Positions 57,575 to 64,000 of a stretch of DNA of 64,000 bases are shown here, piece after piece. A program made the position numbers and the translations under genes. Positions within the stretch are counted from its first letter, which is position 1. Every line of letters starts with the position of its first letter. This DNA is from DAIMFL01 sp964372215 (GTDB taxonomy: Bacteria; Pseudomonadota; Alphaproteobacteria; Dongiales; Dongiaceae), in assembly GCA_964372215.1 (NCBI GenBank), contig CAYJQC010000020.1:23003-87002 (forward strand). Direction: 5' to 3'. Below the pieces are notes generated by a model. That model searched no databases, had not been told where the DNA came from, and worked only from the letters and a program-made list of their open reading frames with translations.

Positions 57575-58660
57575 ATGAACGATCAGGGTGCGGCGGCGCG
57601 CGACGGCGACCAGGACACGGGCCCGGCGGCGGGCCTGATCGAGACCGTCGAGATGCATACCGGCGGCGAGCCGGTGCGCATCGTGACCGCGGGCTATCCG
57701 GCGATTGCCGGCGACACGATCCTGGCCAAGCGCCGCTATGCGCGCGAGCATCTCGACCATCTGCGCGGCCGGCTGGTGTTCGAGCCGCGCGGCCATTTCG
57801 ACATGTACGGGGTGATCCCGGTCGAGCCCGACCTGCCCGACGCCGACCTCGCGGTGCTGTTCATGCACAACGAGGGCTATTCCACCATGTGCGGCCACGC
57901 GGTTATCGCGCTCGGCCGCTGGGCGGTCGACAGCGGGCTGGTCGCGGCCCGGCGCCCGGAGACGCCGGTCGCGATCCAGTGCCCGTGCGGCCTGGTGCGC
58001 GCCCAGGTCGCGGTCGACGAGCACGGCCGCACCGGCGCGGTGCGGTTCGAGAGCGTGCCGGCCTTCGCCTTCGCCCTCGACCAGGCGGTGACGGTGCCGG
58101 GCCACGGCGTGGTCAGCCTCGACATCGGCTATGGCGGGGCGTTCTACGCGGTGCTGCCGGCGGCGCGCTTCGGCCTCGACGTGCGCAGTTCGGCGGTGCG
58201 CGACCTGACCGACGCGGCGGCGGCGGTGACCGAGGCGGCCAAGGCCCAGGTGCCGCTGGTCCATCCCGACGATCCCGACCTCGCCTTCCTGTACGGCACC
58301 ATCCTGACCGATGGCGCCGACATCTGGAGCGAGGAACCGACCGCCAATGTCTGCGTGTTCGCCACGCGCGAGGTCGACCGCAGCCCGACCGGCTCGGGCG
58401 TCACCGCGCGCATCGCGCTGCAGCACGCCCGCGGCCAGATCAGCGCCGGCCGCAGCCGGCTGTTCGAAAGCGTGACCGGCGCGCGATTCGGCGGCCGGGT
58501 CGCCTCGCGGCTGAAGCTCGCCGCCCTCGGCGCCGCCCGCGAGCTGAACGGGCGCGACGCGGTCACCGTCGAGGTGACGGGCCGCGCCCACTACACCGGC
58601 AAGGCCCAGTTCGTCGCCGAGCCCGACGACCTGCTGCGGGACGGGTTCCTGCTCAGGTAG
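57575..58660 (+). CDS. trans-3-hydroxy-L-proline dehydratase (proline racemase family)
   Basis: 361 residues. VEMHTGGEPVRIV, the first catalytic site STMCGHAVIALGRW (Cys, about residue 110), and GGAFYAVL are proline-racemase hallmarks. The second catalytic position, Cys in racemases and epimerases (SPCGTG), is Thr here: DRSPTGSGVTAR. Cys/Thr pairing is the established mark of trans-3-hydroxy-L-proline dehydratase, which yields delta-1-pyrroline-2-carboxylate. No reductase for that product is adjacent. Confidence 0.85.
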   Translation: MNDQGAAARDGDQDTGPAAGLIETVEMHTGGEPVRIVTAGYPAIAGDTILAKRRYAREHLDHLRGRLVFEPRGHFDMYGVIPVEPDLPDADLAVLFMHNEGYSTMCGHAVIALGRWAVDSGLVAARRPETPVAIQCPCGLVRAQVAVDEHGRTGAVRFESVPAFAFALDQAVTVPGHGVVSLDIGYGGAFYAVLPAARFGLDVRSSAVRDLTDAAAAVTEAAKAQVPLVHPDDPDLAFLYGTILTDGADIWSEEPTANVCVFATREVDRSPTGSGVTARIALQHARGQISAGRSRLFESVTGARFGGRVASRLKLAALGAARELNGRDAVTVEVTGRAHYTGKAQFVAEPDDLLRDGFLLR

Positions 58661-58667
58661 CGGGCTT

Positions 58668-58684
58668 CATTCGTATTCGAAAAC
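58668..58684. promoter_or_regulatory. Candidate DeoR-family operator upstream of the regulator
   Basis: TTCG-TATT-CGAA with flanking A/AAA, the same half-sites and 4-bp spacer as the two sites at 59521 and 59552. It lies 52 bp before the regulator ATG, consistent with autoregulation. Confidence 0.6.
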
Positions 58685-58735
58685 TTTCCGCCGACTTGCT
58701 TTGCGGTCGAACTTCCGCGCGGCTAGGATGCCGCC

Positions 58736-59515
58736 ATGCCACAGGCCTCGCGCGACGACCGGATCCTCGCCCTGGTGCGCCAGCAGGGCTTCGTCTCGAT
58801 CGAGGCGCTGGCCGCGCATTTCGGGGTGACGCCCCAGACCATCCGGCGCGACATCAACCAGCTCTGCGAGCAGGATCTGCTCAGGCGCTACCACGGCGGC
58901 GCCGGGCTGCCGTCCTCGGTCGAGAACCTCGCCTACCAGACCCGCCAGGTGCGCCATCTCGAGGAAAAGCGGCGGATCGCCCGACTGGTGGCCGCCCAGG
59001 TGCCCGACGACGCCTCGCTGTTCCTCGGCATCGGCACCTCGACCGAGGAGGTGGCGCGCGCCCTGCTCGGCCATCGCGGCCTCAGGGTGATCACCAACAA
59101 CCTGCATGTGGTGAACCTTCTGAGCCAGCACGAGACGTTCCAGGTGATCCTGGCCGGCGGGCTGGTGAGCGGTCGCGAGCAGGGCGTGGTCGGCGAGGCC
59201 ACGGTCGAGTTCATCGCGCGCTTCAAGGTCGATTTCGGGATCATCGCGGTCGGCGGCATCGACGAGGACGGCGCGCTGCTCGATTTCGATCCGCGCGACG
59301 TGCAGGTGTCCCAGGCGATCATCGCCAATTCGCGCCAGCGCTTCGTGGTCGCCGACCACAGCAAGTTCGGCCGCAACGCCATGGCCCGGGTCGGCAACCT
59401 GACCGACATGGACGCCCTGTTCACCGATGCCGCGCCGCCGCCGTCGATCGCCCGGCTGCTGGCCGCCGCCGGGGTCCGGCTCCATGTCGCCGCGGCGGAC
59501 GAGGCGGCAGCGTGA
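58736..59515 (+). CDS. DeoR/GlpR-family transcriptional regulator
   Basis: 259 residues. N-terminal HTH (LAAHFGVTPQTIRRDINQL, RYHGGAGLPSS) and DeoRC sugar-phosphate sensor domain (LFLGIGTSTEEVARALLGHRGLRVITNN, FGIIAVGGIDEDGALLDFDPRD, FVVADHSKFGRNAMARVGNL). Such proteins repress carbohydrate or polyol genes until a phosphorylated intermediate binds. Three similar operators around the gene and upstream of the next gene define its probable regulon here. Confidence 0.93.
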   Translation: MPQASRDDRILALVRQQGFVSIEALAAHFGVTPQTIRRDINQLCEQDLLRRYHGGAGLPSSVENLAYQTRQVRHLEEKRRIARLVAAQVPDDASLFLGIGTSTEEVARALLGHRGLRVITNNLHVVNLLSQHETFQVILAGGLVSGREQGVVGEATVEFIARFKVDFGIIAVGGIDEDGALLDFDPRDVQVSQAIIANSRQRFVVADHSKFGRNAMARVGNLTDMDALFTDAAPPPSIARLLAAAGVRLHVAAADEAAA

Positions 59516-59520
59516 CCGGT

Positions 59521-59538
59521 GTTTTCGTTTGCGAAAAC
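59521..59538. promoter_or_regulatory. Candidate DeoR-family operator 2
   Basis: GTTTTCG-TTTG-CGAAAAC, a perfect 7-bp inverted repeat with 4-bp spacer, right after the regulator stop and about 117 bp before the first structural gene. Confidence 0.7.
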
Positions 59539-59551
59539 GAATTGACCCCAG

Positions 59552-59569
59552 AATTTCGATTGTGAAAAT
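59552..59569. promoter_or_regulatory. Candidate DeoR-family operator 3
   Basis: AATTTCG-ATTG-TGAAAAT aligns with operator 2 and is centred 31 bp from it, about three helical turns, so two repressor dimers could bind the same DNA face. Confidence 0.6.
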
Positions 59570-59654
59570 CGCGCTGCCCGATTAGGGTCTGGGCGAGCGG
59601 GCCGGGGCGGTCCGCGGCGCGCCAGAAACCGCGGCGGAGCAGGCCGGAGGCGAC

Positions 59655-60326
59655 ATGGACTTCATCTTCATGCTGACCCGCAACGACCAGACGATCGAGG
59701 ACTGCCTCGAGGTCTACGCGGCGATCCGCCACGTCAAGCTCAACCATATCGGCTTCAAGGATGTCGGCGTCGCGCCCGATACGTTGCGCCGGCTGCACGA
59801 CCGCATGAAGGCGGACGGCCGCACCACCCACATGGAGGTGGTCTCGGCCGACCGCGACAGCGCGCTGCGCTCGGCCGAGATCGGTGTCAGGCTCAGGGTC
59901 GACTGCCTGCTCGGCGGCACCCAGGTCGAGGCGGTGCTGTCGATCGTCAAGGGCAGCGAGACCGGCTTTTACCCGTTCCCCGGCAGCCCCGTCGGCCACC
60001 CGACCAAGCTCGGCGGCACGCCGGCGAAGATCGAAGCCGACACCAAGGCCATGGTGGCCCAGGGCTGCGCCGGGGTCGATCTGCTGGCCTATCGCGCCAC
60101 CGAGGCCGATCCGCTCGACCTGATCCGGGCGGCCCGGCGCGGTACCGACAAGACCGTGATCGTCGCCGGCAGCATCGATTCGCCGGCGCGCATCCAGGCG
60201 GTGGCGGCGGCCGGCGCCGATCTCTTCACCATCGGCACCGCCGCGCTCGACGGCAGCTTCTGCCCGCGGCTCGGCCTGCTCGCCAACCAGCTCGACCGCA
60301 TCCTCGACGCCTGCAAGGCGGCCTGA
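59655..60326 (+). CDS. Uncharacterised TIM-barrel-like protein of a polyol-type cassette
   Basis: 223 residues, soluble. Repeating beta-alpha units (FIFMLTRNDQTIEDCLEVYAAI, HIGFKDVGVAPDTLRRLHD, TTHMEVVSADRDSALRSAEIG, VDCLLGGTQVEAVLSIVKGS) and the phosphate-site-like end VIVAGSIDSPARIQAVAAAGADLFTIGTAAL suggest a (beta/alpha)8 barrel similar to HisA or ribulose-phosphate-binding enzymes. I do not recognise its family. Position between a DeoR regulator and an FGGY kinase suggests an isomerase, epimerase or aldolase acting on a phosphorylated sugar or polyol. Confidence 0.75.
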   Translation: MDFIFMLTRNDQTIEDCLEVYAAIRHVKLNHIGFKDVGVAPDTLRRLHDRMKADGRTTHMEVVSADRDSALRSAEIGVRLRVDCLLGGTQVEAVLSIVKGSETGFYPFPGSPVGHPTKLGGTPAKIEADTKAMVAQGCAGVDLLAYRATEADPLDLIRAARRGTDKTVIVAGSIDSPARIQAVAAAGADLFTIGTAALDGSFCPRLGLLANQLDRILDACKAA

Positions 60327-60355
60327 GCGCCGGCGCCGGCCGGGATTCCGCAGGC

Positions 60356-61831
60356 GTGTTCGTCGGCGTCGACATCGGCAGCCAGAGCCTGAAGGCGGCC
60401 GTGCTCGACGCGCGCCTGCGCCTCCTCGGCAGCGGCAGGCGCAGCTATGCGATCGCCTTCCCGGGTCCCGGCCAGGCCGAGCAGGCGCCCGATCTGTGGG
60501 AAGCCGCAATCGGCCCCGCCATCGCCGACGCGCTGGCCGCTGCCGGGCGCCGGCCCGCCGAGGTCACCGCCCTCGGCCTCGCCGGCCAGCTCGACGGCTG
60601 CGTGCCGACCGGCGCCGACGGATCGGCCCTGGCGCCCTGCCTGATCTGGATGGACCGGCGCGCCGATGCGGTGCTGGACGGCGTGCGCGCCCGCATGGAC
60701 GCCGGCGCGATCCGCGCCCGCACCGGCGCCAATCTCGACGGCAGCCACCTGGCGCCCAAGATCCGCTGGTGCCTCGACCATCTGCCGGCGGCGCAGGGCG
60801 CGCACTGTTTCCACCAGCCGGTCTCCTATCTGGTGGCGCGGCTGACCGGCGCGCGCGCGATGGATCACGGCCTCGCCTCCACCAGCCTGGTCTACGACCT
60901 CGCGGCCGCCGACTACGCCGACGACCTGCTGGCCACCTTCGGCATCGCGCGCGCCCTGCTGCCGGCGCTGGCGCCGAGCGAGAGCGCGGCCGGAACCCTG
61001 CACGCCGCCGGCGCGGCGCTCAGCGGCCTGCCGGCGGGGATTCCGGTGGCGGTCGGCACCGGCGACGATTTCTCGACCCCGCTCGGCGCCGGGCTGGTGG
61101 CGCCCGGCATCATTGCCAACGTGCTCGGCACGGCGGAGGTGGTGGGCGCCCTCGACGAGCGGCCGCTGATCGACGCGACCGGCCTGCTCGAGACCCACCG
61201 CTTCGTCGGCTCGGCGCTCAACTACATCGAGAACCCCGGCTGGATCTCCGGCGGCGCGCTGGAATGGCTGCGCGGCCTGCTGTCGATTCCCGACTTCGCC
61301 GCGTTCGACGCGCGCGCGGCCGAGGCGCGGCCGGGCAGCGACGGCCTCTTGTTCCTGCCGGCCCTCGCCGGCGCCATGACGCCGGAATGGATCGCCGGGG
61401 CGCGCGGCTGCTTCTACGGCATGACGCCGGCGCACGGTCCCGCCGCCTTCGCTCGCGCGGCCCTCGAAGGCACCGCCTTCGGCCTGCGCGACGTGGCGAC
61501 CAGGCTCGCCGAGATGGGCGTGCCTGTGCGCGCGGTGCGGGTCATGGGCGGCGGCGCCAGGAGCCGGCTGTGGGCGCAGATCCGCGCCGACCTGACCGGC
61601 TTGCCCGTCGAGCGCGCGCGCGTCGCCGACAGCTCGGCGGTCGGCGCCGGGCTGCTGGCCGCGGTGGCGGCGGGCGCGTTTCCCGATGTCGCCGCGGCGG
61701 CGACCGAAATCGGCACGGTGGCGGAAACGCTCGAGCCCGATCCCGCGACCCGCGCCGCCTATGACGAGGCCCATGGCCGCTATCGCCGCCTGTTCGACGC
61801 GCTCAAGCCGATGTTCGCCGCGCCGGCCTGA
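60356..61831 (+). CDS. FGGY-family carbohydrate kinase
   Basis: 491 residues, GTG start, 30 bp after the barrel gene. VFVGVDIGSQSLKAAVLDARL (phosphate-1), LGLAGQLDGCVP, CLIWMDRRADAVLDGVRARM (substrate Asp), VAVGTGDDFSTPLGAG, and the adenosine motif VRVMGGGARSRLWAQI are intact. It resembles xylulokinases. It likely phosphorylates the polyol or ketose handled by this cassette; the natural substrate is unknown. Confidence 0.92.
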   Translation: MFVGVDIGSQSLKAAVLDARLRLLGSGRRSYAIAFPGPGQAEQAPDLWEAAIGPAIADALAAAGRRPAEVTALGLAGQLDGCVPTGADGSALAPCLIWMDRRADAVLDGVRARMDAGAIRARTGANLDGSHLAPKIRWCLDHLPAAQGAHCFHQPVSYLVARLTGARAMDHGLASTSLVYDLAAADYADDLLATFGIARALLPALAPSESAAGTLHAAGAALSGLPAGIPVAVGTGDDFSTPLGAGLVAPGIIANVLGTAEVVGALDERPLIDATGLLETHRFVGSALNYIENPGWISGGALEWLRGLLSIPDFAAFDARAAEARPGSDGLLFLPALAGAMTPEWIAGARGCFYGMTPAHGPAAFARAALEGTAFGLRDVATRLAEMGVPVRAVRVMGGGARSRLWAQIRADLTGLPVERARVADSSAVGAGLLAAVAAGAFPDVAAAATEIGTVAETLEPDPATRAAYDEAHGRYRRLFDALKPMFAAPA

Positions 61832-61850
61832 GCACCATGCTGGAGGAAAC

Positions 61851-63167
61851 ATGTCGCAGCACCTGATCGCCGACCTCGTGGCCGGACGCTGGCGCGATCC
61901 CGAAACCGGCGCCGCCATCGCCGTGCCGGTCAGGTCGGTGGCGATCGAATCCTCGCTGGCGGGACGCGAGGCCGAGCTGGTCGGCGCCCTCGGGCTCGGC
62001 CGGCGCCTGGCGGTGGTCAGCGACCCCGTCACCCACGAGAAGCTGGGCGCGCGGGTCGCGGCGGCCCTGGCGGGCATCGCGACCGTCCTGCCGGTGCGCC
62101 TGCCCGACCGGCCCCATGCCGACGACGACACCGTGACGCGGCTGCGCGCCGCCACCGCGTCGGCCGACGCCCTCGTCGCAATCGGCTCCGGCACCATCAA
62201 CGATCTCTGCAAATACGCCGCCCACCGGGACGGCAAGCCCTATGCGGTGTTCGGCACCGCGCCGTCGATGAACGGCTACAGCTCGGCCAACGCGGCGATC
62301 ACCGTGGGCGGGCTCAAGAAATCGCTGGCGGCGGCGACCCCCGCCGGCGTGTTCCTCGACCTCCAGGTGCTGGCGGCGGCGCCGCCGCGCATGATCCGGA
62401 GCGGCCTCGGCGATTCCCTGTGCCGGCCGACCGCCCAGGCCGACTGGCTGCTCGCGCATCTGCTGCGCGACACGCCCTATCGCGACGCGCCGTTCGCCCT
62501 GCTGCTGCCCGACGAGGCCGCGCTGTTCGACAGCTCCGCCGCGCTCATGCGGGGCGATCTCGACGCGATGGCGCGGCTCGCCCGCACGCTGGTGCTGTCG
62601 GGCTTCGGCATGGTGATCTGCGGCGGCAGCTATCCGGCGAGCGAGGGCGAGCATCTCATCAGCCACTATGCCGAGATGATGGGCGGCGCCGGGATGCCGG
62701 CGAGCTTCCACGGCGAGCAGATCGGCGTCACCACCCTCACCATGGCGCGGCTGCAGCAGCGCCTGCTCGACCAGGTGCCCAGGGTGGCGCCGACCCAGAT
62801 CGACGCCGCCGACATCTACGCCCATTTCGGCGGCGGGACCGGCGCCGCCTGCGTCACGGAGTTCGCGGCCAAGGCGCTCGACGCCACCGCGGTCGACGCG
62901 CTCAACGACCGCATCGCCGCGCGCTGGGACGGCATCCGCGCGGCGCTCGCCGCGGTGCTGCGGCCGGTCGCCATGCTCGAGCGCGCGCTGATCGCCGCCG
63001 GCGCGCCGACGCGGCCCGGCGATCTCGGCTGGCCGCCGGCGTTCTACCGCGACGCCGTCACCCGGGCGCGCCAGATCCGCAACCGCTACACCTTCCTCGA
63101 CCTGGCCGGCGACGCCGGCATGCTCGCCGCCTTCGCGCAAGGGGAGTCGCGGCGCGCGGCGGCGTGA
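61851..63167 (+). CDS. sn-Glycerol-1-phosphate dehydrogenase-like iron/zinc dehydrogenase (EgsA/AraM family)
   Basis: 438 residues, GGAGGAAAC before ATG. The nucleotide fold has ALVAIGSGTINDLCKYAAHRDG, and metal-site residues lie in ASEGEHLISHYAEMM and SFHGEQIGVTTLTMARLQ. The family comprises archaeal EgsA and bacterial AraM, which interconvert dihydroxyacetone phosphate and sn-glycerol-1-phosphate. In a DeoR-kinase cassette, oxidation of a kinase-made polyol phosphate is more likely than lipid synthesis. Confidence 0.88.
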   Translation: MSQHLIADLVAGRWRDPETGAAIAVPVRSVAIESSLAGREAELVGALGLGRRLAVVSDPVTHEKLGARVAAALAGIATVLPVRLPDRPHADDDTVTRLRAATASADALVAIGSGTINDLCKYAAHRDGKPYAVFGTAPSMNGYSSANAAITVGGLKKSLAAATPAGVFLDLQVLAAAPPRMIRSGLGDSLCRPTAQADWLLAHLLRDTPYRDAPFALLLPDEAALFDSSAALMRGDLDAMARLARTLVLSGFGMVICGGSYPASEGEHLISHYAEMMGGAGMPASFHGEQIGVTTLTMARLQQRLLDQVPRVAPTQIDAADIYAHFGGGTGAACVTEFAAKALDATAVDALNDRIAARWDGIRAALAAVLRPVAMLERALIAAGAPTRPGDLGWPPAFYRDAVTRARQIRNRYTFLDLAGDAGMLAAFAQGESRRAAA

Positions 63168-63354
63168 AGGACGCGGGCCTTTGGAACCCTCTGTTGATTA
63201 AGTGCGGCGATCAGGCTCTGGGACCTGAATCTGCTCCGACCTCGGTTTCCTTGCGCCAAGTAATCGTGTGGTACTTAGGCCCGACACTGCCGTAAAGTAC
63301 CTAGCGTAGCAGATCACTGTCGCGCCGGAATCCCAAGGACGTAGTGGGGGCGTC
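63168..63354. other. Boundary region with inverted repeat; composition change
   Basis: GC content drops clearly here compared with the preceding 60 kb. GGTACTT at 63270-63276 and AAGTACC at 63295-63301 form an inverted repeat with an 18-bp spacer. No tRNA, integrase or transposase is seen in the window. Confidence 0.5.
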
Positions 63355-64000
63355 ATGCCAGCATCGGAATTGGAAGAGATCATTGGGAACGCCAAGTCGG
63401 TCATCTCGCAGTGGGATGGTGCCTTGGAACAGATTTCAAGAATTTCTGGCCCGAATGGCGAAAAGTTTGACTTGAGTGCGAACGCGCCAGGAATATCGCC
63501 TCCAGTAAGCGTTGAACGGCTGGATCAAACACTTGCAGCCGCGATGAAATTGGTCGTGGCCCTCGAGCCGATCGACAACATCCTCGTTGTTCCAAGTCAG
63601 AACATAGTCGACCTGGGATCAAGGGTTGCAGAGGTGAAGACCCACGTCGAGCGCCTCAAATCCGATTTGGACGGGTTTCTTGGTAGCGGCTCAACCACTG
63701 CCATAGATGGAGGGGCATTCACCGCACAAAGTGCAGGAGGGCGGGCGCTCAACATAGGACAGCACCTTGCGCCCATTCATGGTCCCCTTCAGCGGGTCTT
63801 GTCCAATGCACAATTGATTCGCCTGATGGCGGAGCGCGGAGTGCCGCGGGACTTCTCGGCGGATATAGAGCGCATTCGCAGAATGGACGCTGACTTACGA
63901 GATGCGCTGGACGACCTTGCAAGGCTCGATCAGAGGATGGAAGAGCTAAGAGTCCGACTCGAAACTCATGGTGAGCGTGCCAGGCGTCGCGTGAGCAGCA
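63355..64000 (+). CDS. Unrecognised protein with predicted coiled coil (3' part outside window)
   Basis: 215 codons are open from ATG 63355 to the window edge. The protein starts MPASELEEIIGNAKSVISQW, has no signal peptide, and its last ~45 visible residues (DIERIRRMDADLRDALDDLA and following) have heptad spacing of Leu/Ile/Met typical of a coiled coil. I recognise no family. Codons rare elsewhere in the window (ATA, AGA, CTT, TTA, CGA) are frequent, which points to horizontal acquisition. The coding frame is judged real because it stays open in all 215 codons in AT-richer DNA, where stops would be expected. Confidence 0.7.
   Translation, partial: MPASELEEIIGNAKSVISQWDGALEQISRISGPNGEKFDLSANAPGISPPVSVERLDQTLAAAMKLVVALEPIDNILVVPSQNIVDLGSRVAEVKTHVERLKSDLDGFLGSGSTTAIDGGAFTAQSAGGRALNIGQHLAPIHGPLQRVLSNAQLIRLMAERGVPRDFSADIERIRRMDADLRDALDDLARLDQRMEELRVRLETHGERARRRVSS

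Overview
The window is a high-GC chromosomal segment of an alphaproteobacterium, probably Rhodospirillales-like. That placement is inferred from gene content: a hemC / hemD-mitofilin-like / hemY cluster, tsaD-gpsA followed by YciI- and EVE-domain genes, abundant solute-binding ABC systems, a class I-type PHA synthase and two PEP-CTERM proteins. No rRNA gene is present, so no species can be named. The sequence is a scaffold piece: two 10-N gaps (55623-55632, 57415-57424) sit inside poly-G/poly-C sequence.

Layout. 1-6165: cut-off serine hydrolase, zincin-like protein, then a minus-strand run tesA, FIST-domain gene, tas, thpR, cobB, uracil-DNA glycosylase. 6353-9657: ybbA-ybbP ABC transporter divergent from tesA. 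9764-10483: Bax inhibitor-1/YccA protein. 10807-17489: polyamine-type ABC transporter (potA-potD-potB-potC) followed by a GST, an M19 dipeptidase-like protein and a DUF924 gene. 17727-21972: RND efflux pair. 22060-24059: small secreted protein, ECF sigma and anti-sigma genes, response regulator. 24386-26675: two divergent PEP-CTERM genes, each with a good sigma-54 promoter match. 26733: tRNA-Thr(CGT). 26935-31483: hemC, a hemD-mitofilin-like fusion and hemY. 31635-33133: a DUF6448 gene and a Crp-family regulator around a perfect dyad. 33232-36486: tsaD, gpsA, YciI, EVE, Rieske. 36557-43048: DUF1993, MFS, FadR-type regulator, HAD phosphatase and a P-type ATPase whose 3' end overlaps the HAD gene. 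43275-46159: methyltransferase and PHA synthase. 46434-53412: a dipeptide-type ABC operon carrying an acetamidase/formamidase gene, interrupted by a 372-bp GIY-YIG nuclease unit bounded by 33-bp inverted repeats. 53676-55549: pentapeptide-repeat and DUF547 proteins. 56016-58660: M20-type amidohydrolase and trans-3-hydroxy-L-proline dehydratase. 58736-63167: DeoR regulator, uncharacterised TIM-barrel-like protein, FGGY kinase and glycerol-1-phosphate dehydrogenase, with matching operators. From about 63170 base composition shifts and a large unrecognised coiled-coil gene begins, running off the window.

The most notable items are the GIY-YIG unit inside the ABC operon; the DeoR-controlled polyol-type cassette with an unassigned enzyme; the divergent sigma-54/PEP-CTERM locus; the HemD-mitofilin fusion; the ECF sigma gene that appears to start at ATC; and the compositional boundary at the right edge.
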